Shown here: positions 16,247-25,025 of the stretch, one piece after another | Layout: the number at the start of each line of letters is the position of its first letter | Position numbering within the stretch: the stretch's first letter is position 1 | NCBI GenBank assembly: GCA_013140605.1 | Contig: JABFSL010000035.1 | Location: forward strand, 1 to 45,936 | Length of the DNA stretch: 45,936 nucleotides | Origin: Anaerolineales bacterium | Lineage (GTDB): Bacteria; Chloroflexota; Anaerolineae; Anaerolineales; Villigracilaceae | Direction: 5' to 3' | Made by a program: the position numbers and the translations under genes | Notes under the pieces: model-generated | Seen by the model: the letters and a program-made list of their open reading frames with translations, nothing else | Told to the model about the DNA's origin: nothing | Databases searched by the model: none

Positions 16247-17698
16247 ATGAGACGACATTACTATACTTTCCTAATCCTATTGATGTTTCTCGCTTCCTGT
16301 TCGTCCCGGGACCTGACTGCTGTTCCTGATGGTTCCATTGCGCTGGAAGATTGCGCGCTGACTTCGCCCGCTGGCAATCAAGTGGATGCGCGCTGCGGCA
16401 CATTGACTATCCCCGAAGACCGCTCGAATCCCAATGGACGGCAGATCGAATTGAAGGTGGCAGTCATCCCTGCGATCAAACGCAGCCCCGAAACAGACGC
16501 GCTTTTTCTACTGGCTGGCGGACCTGGTCAATCAGCAATCGAAGCTTTTCCCGGCATGATCTCGATGATGTCCCAGATTCATGAAAGCCGTGATATTGTG
16601 CTGGTCGATCAACGCGGAACGGGGAAATCGAATCCGCTGCGCTGTCTTGATCCCGAAGATGAATCGTTGACTGACGAAGAGGCGCTGGCAAAACTCAAAT
16701 CTTGTCCCGAAACACTCGATGCTGATTTGCGTTTTTACACCACTGAAATTGCCATGACCGATTTGGATGAAGTGCGGTCTGCGCTTGGGTATGAGACCAT
16801 CAATATTTATGGCGCATCTTATGGAACCCGCGCCGCATTAACCTACCTGCGCATGTTCCCCGAGCATGTCCGCACGGTGACTCTGGATGCGGTTGTGGAT
16901 TCAGACTTTGTCATGTTCATGGATGCGGCAGAGGATGGGCAGGCTGCGCTCGATCAATTCTTCGCGCGTTGTGATGCGGATGATGCCTGTAAAGTAACAT
17001 TCCCCAAATTGCAAAATGAGTTCGATGGGATTCTTGCTCGTCTGGAAGAATCTCCAGCGGAGATCACCATTCCGCATCCGCTGACCAACAATCCGCTTGA
17101 GCTGACCGTGACTCCTCAAATGATCACCAACATGGTATTCAACACACTTTATGTGCCAGACTTTGTTGCCACTTTGCCATTGTCAATTCATGAAGCGTAT
17201 GCGGATGAAAACTACGTCCCGTTGATCTCACAGGCGTTTCTTGTAAATGCAGGTATATATGATGGCATGTTCTATGCTGTCACCTGCACCGAAGATGCGC
17301 CGTTGATCTCTGCATCTGAGGCGAGCAAACGTGGAGAGCAAAGCGTCTTTGGTGATCGCACAGTTGATTTTGCTGCGGTTTGTGCGGAATGGCCGAAAGG
17401 AAAAGTTACACCCGAATTTCGTGAACCTGTTGCATCAGATGTTCCTGTGCTGATTCTCTCCGGCGAGGCAGACCCCATCACTCCGCCCTGGCATGCGGAG
17501 AAAGTTTCCGAAAGTCTCACCAACGAAATCCATTTGATCTTTTCAGGCATGGGACACGGCAATCTTTCAAGCCGCTGCAGCAGCAATCTATTCAAAACAT
17601 TTATCGAGAGCGCATCCATTGAAGGGCTGGATATTGCCTGTGTTGCAAACATCCAACCGCCGCCGTTCTTTGTCGATTTCAGCGGACCGCGCCCGTAA
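16247..17698 (+). CDS. Secreted lipoprotein alpha/beta-hydrolase (tripeptidyl-aminopeptidase-like)
   Basis: A 483-residue probable lipoprotein: MRRHYYTFLILLMFLASC is a lipoprotein signal with lipobox LASC and Cys18. The hydrolase shows GGPGQSAIEAF (oxyanion region), VLVDQRGTGKSNPL, the nucleophile Ser191 in YGASYGTRAAL, the acid in LSGEADPITPPWHAEK and the histidine in FSGMGHGNLSSRC. The C-terminal part fits the TAP-like domain of tripeptidyl/prolyl aminopeptidases. It probably acts outside the cell on peptides. The ATG at 16247 is chosen because the signal peptide starts there; the ribosome site is weak. Confidence 0.87.
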   Translation: MRRHYYTFLILLMFLASCSSRDLTAVPDGSIALEDCALTSPAGNQVDARCGTLTIPEDRSNPNGRQIELKVAVIPAIKRSPETDALFLLAGGPGQSAIEAFPGMISMMSQIHESRDIVLVDQRGTGKSNPLRCLDPEDESLTDEEALAKLKSCPETLDADLRFYTTEIAMTDLDEVRSALGYETINIYGASYGTRAALTYLRMFPEHVRTVTLDAVVDSDFVMFMDAAEDGQAALDQFFARCDADDACKVTFPKLQNEFDGILARLEESPAEITIPHPLTNNPLELTVTPQMITNMVFNTLYVPDFVATLPLSIHEAYADENYVPLISQAFLVNAGIYDGMFYAVTCTEDAPLISASEASKRGEQSVFGDRTVDFAAVCAEWPKGKVTPEFREPVASDVPVLILSGEADPITPPWHAEKVSESLTNEIHLIFSGMGHGNLSSRCSSNLFKTFIESASIEGLDIACVANIQPPPFFVDFSGPRP

Positions 17699-17709
17699 AA
17701 TTATTGGAC

Positions 17710-17731
17710 TCAAACGTCTCCTGACGTTTGA
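17710..17731. repeat. Small hairpin between hydrolase and ABC genes
   Basis: TCAAACGTC (17710-17718) and GACGTTTGA (17723-17731) flank TCCT. No T run follows, so a terminator role is doubtful. Confidence 0.55.
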
Positions 17732-17777
17732 ACTCGCAAATCGGGACGCGAAGCGTTCGACTCCCAGAGGTCAAACA

Positions 17778-18509
17778 ATGATTCAAGTACAAGGTCTTTC
17801 CAAATCTTTTGGCAAAGTAAAAGCCGTTCAAAACGTATCCTTTTCCGCGACGGATGGGCAAATCACCGGCTTGCTTGGCCCCAATGGCGCGGGTAAAAGT
17901 ACGATCCTGCGGATGCTTTACACTCTGCTTAAACCTGAAAGCGGATCAGCGCAGGTGGATGGATTTGATGTGAGTCAATCTCCAATTGAAGTTCAGCGCC
18001 GAATCGGTGTGCTGGCGGATGCGCGAGGTTTGTATTCGCGCCTGACGAGCCGCGAGAACATCCGTTACTATGGAAGGCTGCACGGCCTGACTGGCGAATC
18101 GCTTGAAAATAAGATCAACTCACTGATGCAGCTGCTCGATATGCAATCCATTGCCGACCGCAAGACAGAGGGCTTCTCCACTGGCGAAAAGCTCAAGGTT
18201 GCAATCGCGCGGACGCTGGTGCATGACCCGCAAAATGTTCTGCTTGATGAACCAACAAATGGATTGGATGTGATGAGCACGCGCGCGATGCGTCAATTCA
18301 TTCTGCGGCTGAGGGGAGAGGGCAAGTGTGTGCTCTTCACCAGTCACATCATGCAGGAGGTTGCCGCGCTTTGCGACCAGATCGTGATCATTTCGCATGG
18401 CGAAGTATCTGCCAATGGCAGCCCCGATGATTTGCGAAGGCAGACAGGGCACGAAAATCTTGAAGATGCATTTGTGGCCGTGATCGGCTCGGAAGAGGGG
18501 CTGGAATGA
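17778..18509 (+). CDS. ABC transporter ATP-binding protein (NatA-like)
   Basis: The 243-residue ATPase subunit of an exporter. It has Walker [10 protein letters not shown], a Q-loop region, signature [14 protein letters not shown] (STGEK in place of LSGGQ, common in NatA-like proteins), Walker [13 protein letters not shown] and H-loop FTSHIMQEV. The ATG at 17778 is chosen because AGAGG precedes it and the domain starts at once ([18 protein letters not shown]). The stop overlaps the permease start (ATGA), so the two form one transporter. The substrate is unknown; NatAB exports sodium in Bacillus, but this cannot be transferred safely. Confidence 0.9.
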   Translation: MIQVQGLSKSFGKVKAVQNVSFSATDGQITGLLGPNGAGKSTILRMLYTLLKPESGSAQVDGFDVSQSPIEVQRRIGVLADARGLYSRLTSRENIRYYGRLHGLTGESLENKINSLMQLLDMQSIADRKTEGFSTGEKLKVAIARTLVHDPQNVLLDEPTNGLDVMSTRAMRQFILRLRGEGKCVLFTSHIMQEVAALCDQIVIISHGEVSANGSPDDLRRQTGHENLEDAFVAVIGSEEGLE

Positions 18510-19684
18510 TGAATAAGATTTTGGTTATTTTTCAAAAAGAAATACTCGACAATATGCGAGATTATCGCAGTTGGATGACGGGTTTGTTTTGGGCGCTCTT
18601 TGGCCCGTTGATTCTCGGCGGGATGATCATGCTGCTTGGAAGCTCCATTCGTGAAAATGTGGATGAGTCCCTGGTCCTGCCTGTCCTGGGTGCGGAGAAC
18701 GCCCCCAACCTGATCGCGTTTCTGGAACAACAGGATGTGATCATAAACCCCGCACCCGCCGACCCTGAAGCTGCCATCCTTTCTGGTGATATCAATGTGG
18801 CGCTGATCATTCCCCCGGATTACGGCGAAGATTTTTCCGCCGGGGAAACTGCCAAAGTGCAACTCGTCTTTGACAGCACGCGCCAGTCTGCAATGGTGGA
18901 TATTAATCGCGCTCAAAATCTGCTCGAAGGATACGGCAATTACATCGGTCTGCTGCGGTTGAGTTTGCGCGGTATCAGCCCGGAAGTAATGCGTGCGATT
19001 CAAATCGAAGAAGTGGATACCGCCACGCCGCAAAGCCAGGCGCTGATATTTCTCTCGATGCTTCCGTACTTTATTATCTTCGCCATCTTCAATGGAGCTT
19101 CGCCGGTCATTACCGACGCCACGGCCGGGGAGAGGGAACGCGGCTCTCTTGAACCATTGTTGATCAACCCATTACCGCGCGGCTGGATTGCCATCGGCAA
19201 GATGATTTCTGCCATGCCATTTGCCACAGTAAATCTCATTATCACACTCGCGGGGTTTGCCGCAGTATTCCGCTTTTTACCGATGGAAGAGCTGCTTGGC
19301 ATTCAAATTGGATTGGATATTGGCACCTTGTTGGCGGTGTTCCTAATCTGTCTGCCGATTGTTTTCCTTGCATGTGCCATTCAGACCCTGATCGCTTCCT
19401 ATGCAAAAACCGCCAAGGAAGCCGGAACGTACCTGCCGTTCATCGGTTTGATTCCCTCTCTGCCGGGATTGGCGCTTGCGTTTTTACCCGTCAAACCCGA
19501 GTTGTGGACGATGCTCATCCCAACCTTTGGTCAGCAGATCCTGATCAACCAATTCCTGCGCGCCGAACCGATCTCAGTTTTGAACATCGTTGTCTCCGCC
19601 TTTTTAACGATCATCCTCTCGATTGTAGTTACCTTTATCGCAATCAAATTATATGAAGGCGAGCGGATTATTACTGGGAAATGA
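18506..19684 (+). CDS. ABC transporter permease (NatB/ABC-2 type)
   Basis: A 392-residue membrane protein of the ABC-2 permease class. One N-terminal membrane helix (about residues 22-45, SWMTGLFWALFGPLILGGMIMLL) is followed by an external domain of about 120 residues. The conserved TDATAGERERGSLEPLLINPLPR cytoplasmic segment comes next, then about five further helices ending VSAFLTIILSIVVTFIAI. This matches NatB-like exporter permeases. It overlaps the ATPase gene by four bases. Its stop lies only 6 bases from the end of the convergent metY gene, with no terminator visible between them. Confidence 0.88.
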   Translation: MMNKILVIFQKEILDNMRDYRSWMTGLFWALFGPLILGGMIMLLGSSIRENVDESLVLPVLGAENAPNLIAFLEQQDVIINPAPADPEAAILSGDINVALIIPPDYGEDFSAGETAKVQLVFDSTRQSAMVDINRAQNLLEGYGNYIGLLRLSLRGISPEVMRAIQIEEVDTATPQSQALIFLSMLPYFIIFAIFNGASPVITDATAGERERGSLEPLLINPLPRGWIAIGKMISAMPFATVNLIITLAGFAAVFRFLPMEELLGIQIGLDIGTLLAVFLICLPIVFLACAIQTLIASYAKTAKEAGTYLPFIGLIPSLPGLALAFLPVKPELWTMLIPTFGQQILINQFLRAEPISVLNIVVSAFLTIILSIVVTFIAIKLYEGERIITGK

Positions 19685-19690
19685 GTCAAA

Positions 19691-20974
19691 TTACGCGTTC
19701 AGTGCCTGATCCAAATCCCAGAGAATATCCTCGATATCTTCAAGGCCAACGCTCAAACGAATGAAATCAGGGCTGACGCCTGCGGCGATCTGTTCCTCTT
19801 CTGAAAGCTGGGAGTGGGTGGTGCTGGCAGGGTGAATGGCGAGGGATTTTACATCGCCGAGGTTTGCAACATGACTGAAAATTTGCAGGTTATCAATGAA
19901 GCGCGCGCCCGCCTCCTTGCCGCCTTTTACGCCAAATCCCATCATGGCGCCAACACCTTTGGGAAGATATTTTTTTGCCTTCTCATAGTCTGGGTGACTT
20001 GGCAGCCCTGAATACGTAACCCACTTAACCTTTTCATGACTCTCTAAAAATTCGGCAACGCGCTGCGCGTTCTTGACATGCTGTTCCATCCGCAGGGACA
20101 GTGTTTCCAGCCCAAGCAGGAATTGCCATGAAGCGATTGGCTGTTGACACATGCCAAAGTCGCGCAAAATGCCTGCACGCGCCTTGGAAATAAATGCCAG
20201 CGGACCAAAATCGTCAGCGTAGACAACGTGATGATAGGCAGGATCAGGCTCGGTGAAGTTTTTGAAGCGTCCGCTTTTACTCCAATTGAATTTGCCTTTA
20301 TCCACGATCACACCGCCGATGGTGGTGCCATGTCCTCCGATGAATTTTGTTGTTGAGTGAGTCACAATATCCGCGCCCCATTCGAAGGGACGACAGAGAT
20401 ACGGCGTGGCAAAGGTGTTGTCGATCATCAATGGGATGCCGAATTCCTGTGCGATCTTTGAGACTTCGTCAAATGGAAAAATATTCACCAGTGGATTGCT
20501 GATGGTTTCTCCGTAAATAATTTTTGTGTTGGGTTGAATTGCGCGTCGAAAATTTTCAGGGTCGGTTGGGTCCACAAGCGTGACATTGATTCCAATCCGC
20601 GGGAATGTATATTTGAACTGCGTCACCGTCCCGCCGTATAACGTGGATGTGGAGACGATGTGATCGCCCGCGTTGCAAATGGCAAGGATGGCTGTCGCTT
20701 GTGCGGCGTGCCCCGAACTGACTTCCAGCGCGCCGACTCCGCCCTCCAGGCTGGCCATGCGTTTCTCGAAGACATTCGTCGTCGGGTTGGAGATGCGCGT
20801 GTAGATGTTGCCCTCTTCCTGCAAGGCAAAGAGGCGCGCGGCTCGTTCCGTGCTTTGCAGATCGTATGCAGAGGTCTGATAAATGGGAACGGCGCTGCTC
20901 CCCGTTGCAGGGTCTGGAGTGTAGCCTTCGTGCAGTTGACGGGTATTGAAACCAAACTTATGGGGTGTACTCAT
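19691..20974 (-). CDS. metY: O-acetylhomoserine sulfhydrylase, promoter-distal copy
   Basis: A PLP enzyme of the Cys/Met metabolism family that makes homocysteine from O-acetylhomoserine and sulfide. The 427-residue product starts MSTPHKFGFNTRQLHEGY and has [53 protein letters not shown] and the PLP lysine in [17 protein letters not shown]. The ATG at 20974 is chosen by homology and AAGGAC upstream; the longer frame has no support. It is clearly paralogous to the gene at 22131-23423. A strong hairpin with a T run separates it from metA, so it may be expressed less than the first two genes. A cystathionine-synthase-like role for one paralogue is possible. Confidence 0.92.
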   Translation of the reverse strand: MSTPHKFGFNTRQLHEGYTPDPATGSSAVPIYQTSAYDLQSTERAARLFALQEEGNIYTRISNPTTNVFEKRMASLEGGVGALEVSSGHAAQATAILAICNAGDHIVSTSTLYGGTVTQFKYTFPRIGINVTLVDPTDPENFRRAIQPNTKIIYGETISNPLVNIFPFDEVSKIAQEFGIPLMIDNTFATPYLCRPFEWGADIVTHSTTKFIGGHGTTIGGVIVDKGKFNWSKSGRFKNFTEPDPAYHHVVYADDFGPLAFISKARAGILRDFGMCQQPIASWQFLLGLETLSLRMEQHVKNAQRVAEFLESHEKVKWVTYSGLPSHPDYEKAKKYLPKGVGAMMGFGVKGGKEAGARFIDNLQIFSHVANLGDVKSLAIHPASTTHSQLSEEEQIAAGVSPDFIRLSVGLEDIEDILWDLDQALNA

Positions 20975-20987
20975 TGATAAAGTCCTT

Positions 20988-21026
20988 CTAAAAACAGGAG
21001 TCATATTTCTGTTTATGACTCCTGCG
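20988..21026 (-). terminator. Terminator-like hairpin between metA and the distal metY
   Basis: On the minus strand CAGGAGTCATA and TATGACTCCTG (21024-21014 and 21005-20995) form an 11-bp stem followed by TTTTTAG. It lies between metA and metY within what otherwise looks like one operon. Confidence 0.7.
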
Positions 21027-21035
21027 ATTCTTTCC

Positions 21036-21977
21036 CTATGAATTTGTCTTTGTTGTTTTTTGCGGAATGTCGTTCGGGTCAAAGGCTGTGGCTTGATAAA
21101 CGTAATAGTTCAACCAGTTTGAATAGAGCAGGTTGGCATGTCCACGCCAGCGGACATTGGGTGTCTTGCTTGGGTCATTCTTTGGATAATAATTTTGCGG
21201 GACGTGAATCGGAAGTCCCTTGCTTATATCACGGTCATATTCACCTTTGAGGGTGAGGGGATCATATTCAGAATGGCCTGTGATGAAGAGGTGGCGTCCA
21301 TCTTTGGAGCCGACGATGTACACGCCAGCTTCATCTGACTCGGCAAGCATTTGTATTTCATTTACTCTCTCAACATCTTCGCGGCGGATCTCGGTGTGGC
21401 GGGAATGCGGAGCGAAGAAAATGTCATCGAATCCCCGCAGCAGGTTCTCGGTCGAAGAAAGGATGCGATGCTCATAGACGCCGAACATCTTGGCAGGGAG
21501 GTCATATTTTGGGATGCCATATTTATGATAGAGCGCGGCTTGCGCTCCCCAGCAAATATAGAAATTGGATTCGACATTCGTCTCTGCCCAATCGAGTATT
21601 TGGGTCAGTTCATTCCAGTAATCCACTTCCTCGAAGGGTAGTTGCTCCACAGGCGCACCTGTGATGATAAGGCCGTCAAACTTTTCGTTTTTAATCTCCT
21701 CGAATGTGACGTAATGCTCGAGCAAATGATCAGCATCCGTATTTTTGGATTCGTGCGTGGCAGTGTGCAGAAGCGTGATCTCCACTTGCAGCGCGGAGTT
21801 GGAAAGCAATCGCAATATCTGCGTTTCGGTTGCGATCTTGGTCGGCATGAGATTCAGGATCGCCACACGCAGGGCGCGAATATCCTGATGCGCGGCACGA
21901 TCTTCATCCATGATGAAGATGTTTTCTTTTTCAAGAGTGGTTCGGGCGGGAAGGGTGGTGGGTATTTTTACGGGCAT
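21036..21977 (-). CDS. metA: Homoserine O-acetyltransferase of the MetA family
   Basis: MetA acylates homoserine to commit it to methionine synthesis. The 313-residue product has the family segments [36 protein letters not shown], the catalytic Cys142 in [23 protein letters not shown] and FITGHSEYD. Position 111 is Glu; in MetA enzymes Glu at this site goes with acetyl-CoA and Gly with succinyl-CoA, so this is probably an acetyltransferase, which fits the two flanking O-acetylhomoserine sulfhydrylases. The ATG at 21977 is chosen by homology ([16 protein letters not shown]); the upstream extension lies in a repeat. The promoter-proximal metY lies about 150 bases upstream across a family B repeat. 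Confidence 0.93.
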   Translation of the reverse strand: MPVKIPTTLPARTTLEKENIFIMDEDRAAHQDIRALRVAILNLMPTKIATETQILRLLSNSALQVEITLLHTATHESKNTDADHLLEHYVTFEEIKNEKFDGLIITGAPVEQLPFEEVDYWNELTQILDWAETNVESNFYICWGAQAALYHKYGIPKYDLPAKMFGVYEHRILSSTENLLRGFDDIFFAPHSRHTEIRREDVERVNEIQMLAESDEAGVYIVGSKDGRHLFITGHSEYDPLTLKGEYDRDISKGLPIHVPQNYYPKNDPSKTPNVRWRGHANLLYSNWLNYYVYQATAFDPNDIPQKTTKTNS

Positions 21978-21993
21978 AACATTCTTTCTAAGC

Positions 21994-22120
21994 TTGGTGG
22001 TCGAGTAGCCCCGCATGTTTTTGCGGGGCGTATCAAGACCACATGTGACGGAGGGAATTCTTGTCACTGTTGGTTTCGATACGCCGCTCACCGCTTCGCG
22101 GTTCACGGCTACTCAACCAA
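21994..22120. repeat. Palindromic repeat, family B, copy 2
   Basis: Between the proximal metY and metA. Outer arms GGTGGTCGAGTAG and GCTACTCAACCAA; inner elements CGTATCAAGACCAC and GGTTTCGATACG. Confidence 0.88.
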
Positions 22121-22130
22121 CGGATTACTT

Positions 22131-23423
22131 TTACGCGTTGAGCGCTTGCTCCAGATCCCACTTGATGTCTTCGAAATCTTCAAGACCAATGCTCAAGCGG
22201 ACAAAATCAGGGCTGACGCCAGCGGTGACTTGCTGTTCATCGCTAAGCTGGCTGTGCGTAGTGGTGGCGGGGTGAATGGCGAGACTTCGCGCATCACCGA
22301 CATTGGCGAGGTGGCTGAACAGCTGTAGGCTTTCGATGAATTTCTTGCCAGCTTCCGCGCCGCCCTTGATACCAAATCCCAGAATTGCGCCTGCGCCTTT
22401 GGGAAGATACTTCTTCGCGCGCGCGTAATCGGGATGACTCTTGAGTCCAGGGTATTTGACCCAGCTAACTTTGGGGTGAGCCTCAAGATATTCCGCAACG
22501 GCTTGCGTATTCTGCACGTGACGGTCAATGCGCAAGTTGAGGGTCTCAAGCCCAAGCAGGGTTTGCCATGAATTGAACGGAGATTGGCATGCGCCGATGT
22601 CACGCAGAACTTGCACGCGCGCCTTGATCGCAAATGGAGGAAGTCCAGCGGCGGCGATGGAGGAATAGACCAGTCCGTGATACGAAGGATCGGGCGTGTT
22701 GAAATTCTCGAACTTGCCATTGCTCCAATCGTAATTACCGCCGTCCACGATGATGCCGCCGATGGATGTGCCATTGCCTGTGATGAACTTGGTGGTCGAG
22801 TGGGTGATGACATGCGCGCCCCATTCGAACGGGCGGAAAAGATACGGCGTGGCGAAGGTGTTGTCGATGAACAGGATCAGTTTGTGCTTGTTCGCGATCT
22901 CGGATACTTCTTCAAACGGAAAGACGGAAATGTCGGGATTGCCGAGAGTCTCACCGTAAATAATTTTAGTGTTCGGCTGAATAGCCGCTTCAAAATTCTT
23001 CGGGTCGCTTGGGTCAACAAATGTAACTTCGATTCCGTGTTTGGGCAATGTGTAGGCGAACTGATTGTAAGTGCCGCCATACAAACGTGATGACGAAACG
23101 ATATGGTCGCCTGCGCTACACAAAGTAAAAATTGCCTGTGCCTGCGCGGCATGACCAGAGCTTGCGGCCAGAGCCGCCACGCCGCCTTCGAGTGCGGCAA
23201 TGCGCTGTTCAAGCACGTCAGTGGTTGGGTTCATCAAGCGCGTGTAGATATTCCCCAGCTCTTTGAGCGCGAACAAATTCGCGGCATGTTCGGTGTTCTT
23301 GAACTGATAGCTTGTTGTTTGATACAACGGCACGGCACGGCTCCCAGTGGTGGGGTCGGGTGAATAGCCTGCATGAAGTTGGCGGGTTGCGAAACCTAAC
23401 TTGCGATCTTTGATTGCGGACAT
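22131..23423 (-). CDS. metY: O-acetylhomoserine sulfhydrylase, promoter-proximal copy
   Basis: A 430-residue PLP enzyme, first gene after the SAM-I riboswitch. It shows [58 protein letters not shown] lysine in [17 protein letters not shown] and [18 protein letters not shown] at the C-terminus. It makes homocysteine directly from O-acetylhomoserine and sulfide. The start [10 protein letters not shown] is preceded by GAGGAG. It shares the overall sequence and many identical blocks with the distal copy, indicating duplication within the operon. Confidence 0.94.
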   Translation of the reverse strand: MSAIKDRKLGFATRQLHAGYSPDPTTGSRAVPLYQTTSYQFKNTEHAANLFALKELGNIYTRLMNPTTDVLEQRIAALEGGVAALAASSGHAAQAQAIFTLCSAGDHIVSSSRLYGGTYNQFAYTLPKHGIEVTFVDPSDPKNFEAAIQPNTKIIYGETLGNPDISVFPFEEVSEIANKHKLILFIDNTFATPYLFRPFEWGAHVITHSTTKFITGNGTSIGGIIVDGGNYDWSNGKFENFNTPDPSYHGLVYSSIAAAGLPPFAIKARVQVLRDIGACQSPFNSWQTLLGLETLNLRIDRHVQNTQAVAEYLEAHPKVSWVKYPGLKSHPDYARAKKYLPKGAGAILGFGIKGGAEAGKKFIESLQLFSHLANVGDARSLAIHPATTTHSQLSDEQQVTAGVSPDFVRLSIGLEDFEDIKWDLEQALNA

Positions 23424-23491
23424 ATTAAGTTTTCTCCTCTTGAATAATGTTTACCCGCCCTTCAGAAGAGATTTTATTATCCCCTTTAGGG

Positions 23492-23530
23492 GGAAAAAAA
23501 TAACCTCTTCTGAAAGTACAAGAAGAGGTA
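23492..23530 (-). terminator. Expression-platform terminator of the SAM riboswitch
   Basis: On the minus strand ACCTCTTCT and AGAAGAGGT form a perfect 9-bp stem, followed by TATTTTTTT. It comes immediately after the riboswitch aptamer and before metY, as expected for SAM-induced termination. Confidence 0.85.
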
Positions 23531-23542
23531 TACGTCTATACC

Positions 23543-23673
23543 GTCCTCTCATCTTCCAGATATGAATGACTTGTGTCATTCCTATTTGCCGAATTTGGCA
23601 CCTTAACTCATGTAATGGTTTGGTTGCCGAAGCTTCAAAGGGTCGGTCCCTCAGCTTCTCTGGATAAGAGCGA
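23543..23673 (-). ncRNA. SAM-I (S-box) riboswitch aptamer
   Basis: Read on the minus strand, the RNA opens CTCTTATCCAGAGAAGCTGA and continues GGGACCGACCC, GAAGCTTCGGCAACC, GGTGCCAAATTCGGCA and closes with GGAAGATGAGAG. These are the conserved blocks of the S-box: P1 pairing, kink-turn region, P3 and P4. It binds S-adenosylmethionine and would lower transcription of metY-metA-metY when SAM is high. Confidence 0.96.
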
Positions 23674-23689
23674 ATATTTAATTTCGCCG

Positions 23690-23719
23690 TTTATATCATG
23701 CGCCTTATGATTATGTCAA
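23690..23719 (-). promoter_or_regulatory. Promoter of the met operon
   Basis: On the minus strand TTGACA (23719-23714), 18 bases, then TATAAA (23695-23690), about 20 bases before the riboswitch begins. Confidence 0.75.
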
Positions 23720-23741
23720 GCGTTTTTTCTTAACCGATAAT

Positions 23742-23765
23742 AAGATTACCCATTTGGGTCATCTT
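23742..23765 (-). terminator. Hairpin after asd
   Basis: AAGATGACCC and GGGTAATCTT form a 10-bp stem with one mismatch around AAAT, 27 bases after the asd stop and upstream of the met promoter. The T run is weak. The core ACCCATTTGGGT is shared with the dyad at 7353-7380. Confidence 0.6.
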
Positions 23766-23791
23766 TTATAAAGTCTCGTTGCAAACGTGAC

Positions 23792-24853
23792 CTATAAAAG
23801 ACCTTCATTCACCAACAACTCGGCATTATAGATCGATGCACCTGCCGCGCCGCGAATCGTGTTATGTGAAAGCACAACAAATTTAAGATCAAGGATTGGA
23901 TCACGCCTCACGCGGCCGACTACTGTCGTCATGCCTTTGCCTGTTAATCGGTCGAGTCTCGGCTGCGGCCTATCCGCTTCATCCTTGACCTCGATAACTG
24001 GTTTGGGTGTCGAAGGCAGATTCCTAGCTGACGGTTTTGCAGCATAGTCGCGCAACGCTTGAATCGCAACCTCAGGCTCAACGGGTTTATCCAATGCCAC
24101 ACTCGCACAGACGGTATGACCGTCGATCACAGCTACGCGATTGGTATGCGCGCTGAATGTGATGTCTGCCATGTCAATTTTATTCTCGTTAAACCTGCCG
24201 AGCATCTTGCGCGGTTCCCATTCCACTTTTTCTTCTTCACCGCCATTGCCCACGTTGGGGATGACATTGTCCATAATATCGAGTGATGGCACGCCAGGGT
24301 AACCCGCGCCCGAAAGCGCCTGCAAGGAGACCATGAATACCTTCTTCACGCCAAAGGACTCATCCAATGCTTTGAGTGCGATTGTCAAACCCGTGCTTGT
24401 GCAGTTGGGATTCGTAACTATGCATCCGCTCCAGCCATTATTCTTCCGCTGCTGTTTCACCAATTGAATATGCTCTGCATTGATCTCAGGCAGCAGCAAT
24501 GGCACATCCTCGCCGCGCCGATAGGAGGACGCATTCGAGCACACCGCCGCGCCAGCTTTTGCGAAGGCAGGTTCAAGTTCATTAGCGATTTCAGTGTGTA
24601 AAGCCGAAAAGACGATCTTCGCCTGCACCGCATCCGTGTTGGCAGGGACAACAATCATGTCCCGTGCATACGCAGGCATCGGGTCATCCAACACCCAGCG
24701 CGCGGCTTTGGAATATGGCTGTCCGACGGAACGATCCGATGCGGCGAGCGCTACCACCTTGAACCACGGATGATTATCCAGCAAAGAAATAAATCGCTGG
24801 CCGACAGATCCTGTCGCGCCAAGAATTGCTACGGGGATTTGAGATTGGGACAT
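23792..24853 (-). CDS. asd: Aspartate-semialdehyde dehydrogenase (archaeal/fungal-type)
   Basis: Reduces aspartyl phosphate to aspartate semialdehyde, the branch point for lysine, threonine and methionine. The 353-residue product has VAILGATGSVGQRFISLL for NADP binding, the active-site Cys151 in TNPNCTSTGL, QALSGAGYPGVPSLDIMDNVIP, EEEKVEWEPRKML and RVAVIDGHT. The GYPGVPS/EEEK pattern is that of the archaeal/fungal branch rather than the E. coli type. It lies downstream of lysC across a family B repeat and is probably transcribed with it. A hairpin follows the stop. Confidence 0.95.
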   Translation of the reverse strand: MSQSQIPVAILGATGSVGQRFISLLDNHPWFKVVALAASDRSVGQPYSKAARWVLDDPMPAYARDMIVVPANTDAVQAKIVFSALHTEIANELEPAFAKAGAAVCSNASSYRRGEDVPLLLPEINAEHIQLVKQQRKNNGWSGCIVTNPNCTSTGLTIALKALDESFGVKKVFMVSLQALSGAGYPGVPSLDIMDNVIPNVGNGGEEEKVEWEPRKMLGRFNENKIDMADITFSAHTNRVAVIDGHTVCASVALDKPVEPEVAIQALRDYAAKPSARNLPSTPKPVIEVKDEADRPQPRLDRLTGKGMTTVVGRVRRDPILDLKFVVLSHNTIRGAAGASIYNAELLVNEGLL

Positions 24854-24883
24854 TGATAAGAACTCCTTTTAGGTTATACGCCG

Positions 24884-25018
24884 CTGGTTGAGTAGTTCCG
24901 AGCGACAGCGAGGAACGTATCGAAACCAGCAGTGAAAAGTAAACTTTTGATTTTACATATGTAATTCATTGGTGGTTTCGATACGCCCCGCAAAAGCAGC
25001 GGGGCTACTCAACCACCG
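24884..25018. repeat. Palindromic repeat, family B, copy 3 (lysC/asd)
   Basis: Outer arms CTGGTTGAGTAG and CTACTCAACCACC, inner arms CGTATCGAAACCA and TGGTTTCGATACG. It fills most of the lysC-asd gap. Confidence 0.9.
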
Positions 25019-25025
25019 GGATTGA

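Noticed and set aside
17731-17775. A tRNA-like stretch (GGGACGCGAAGCGTTCGACTCCC) before the ABC genes
   Set aside because: It resembles a T-arm, but no acceptor stem, anticodon arm or correct spacing can be drawn. It is more likely repeat sequence.
21642-22328. Long open frames on the plus strand opposite metA and metY
   Set aside because: They have no ribosome sites or recognisable domains, and they run across a palindromic repeat; they are shadows of the minus-strand genes.
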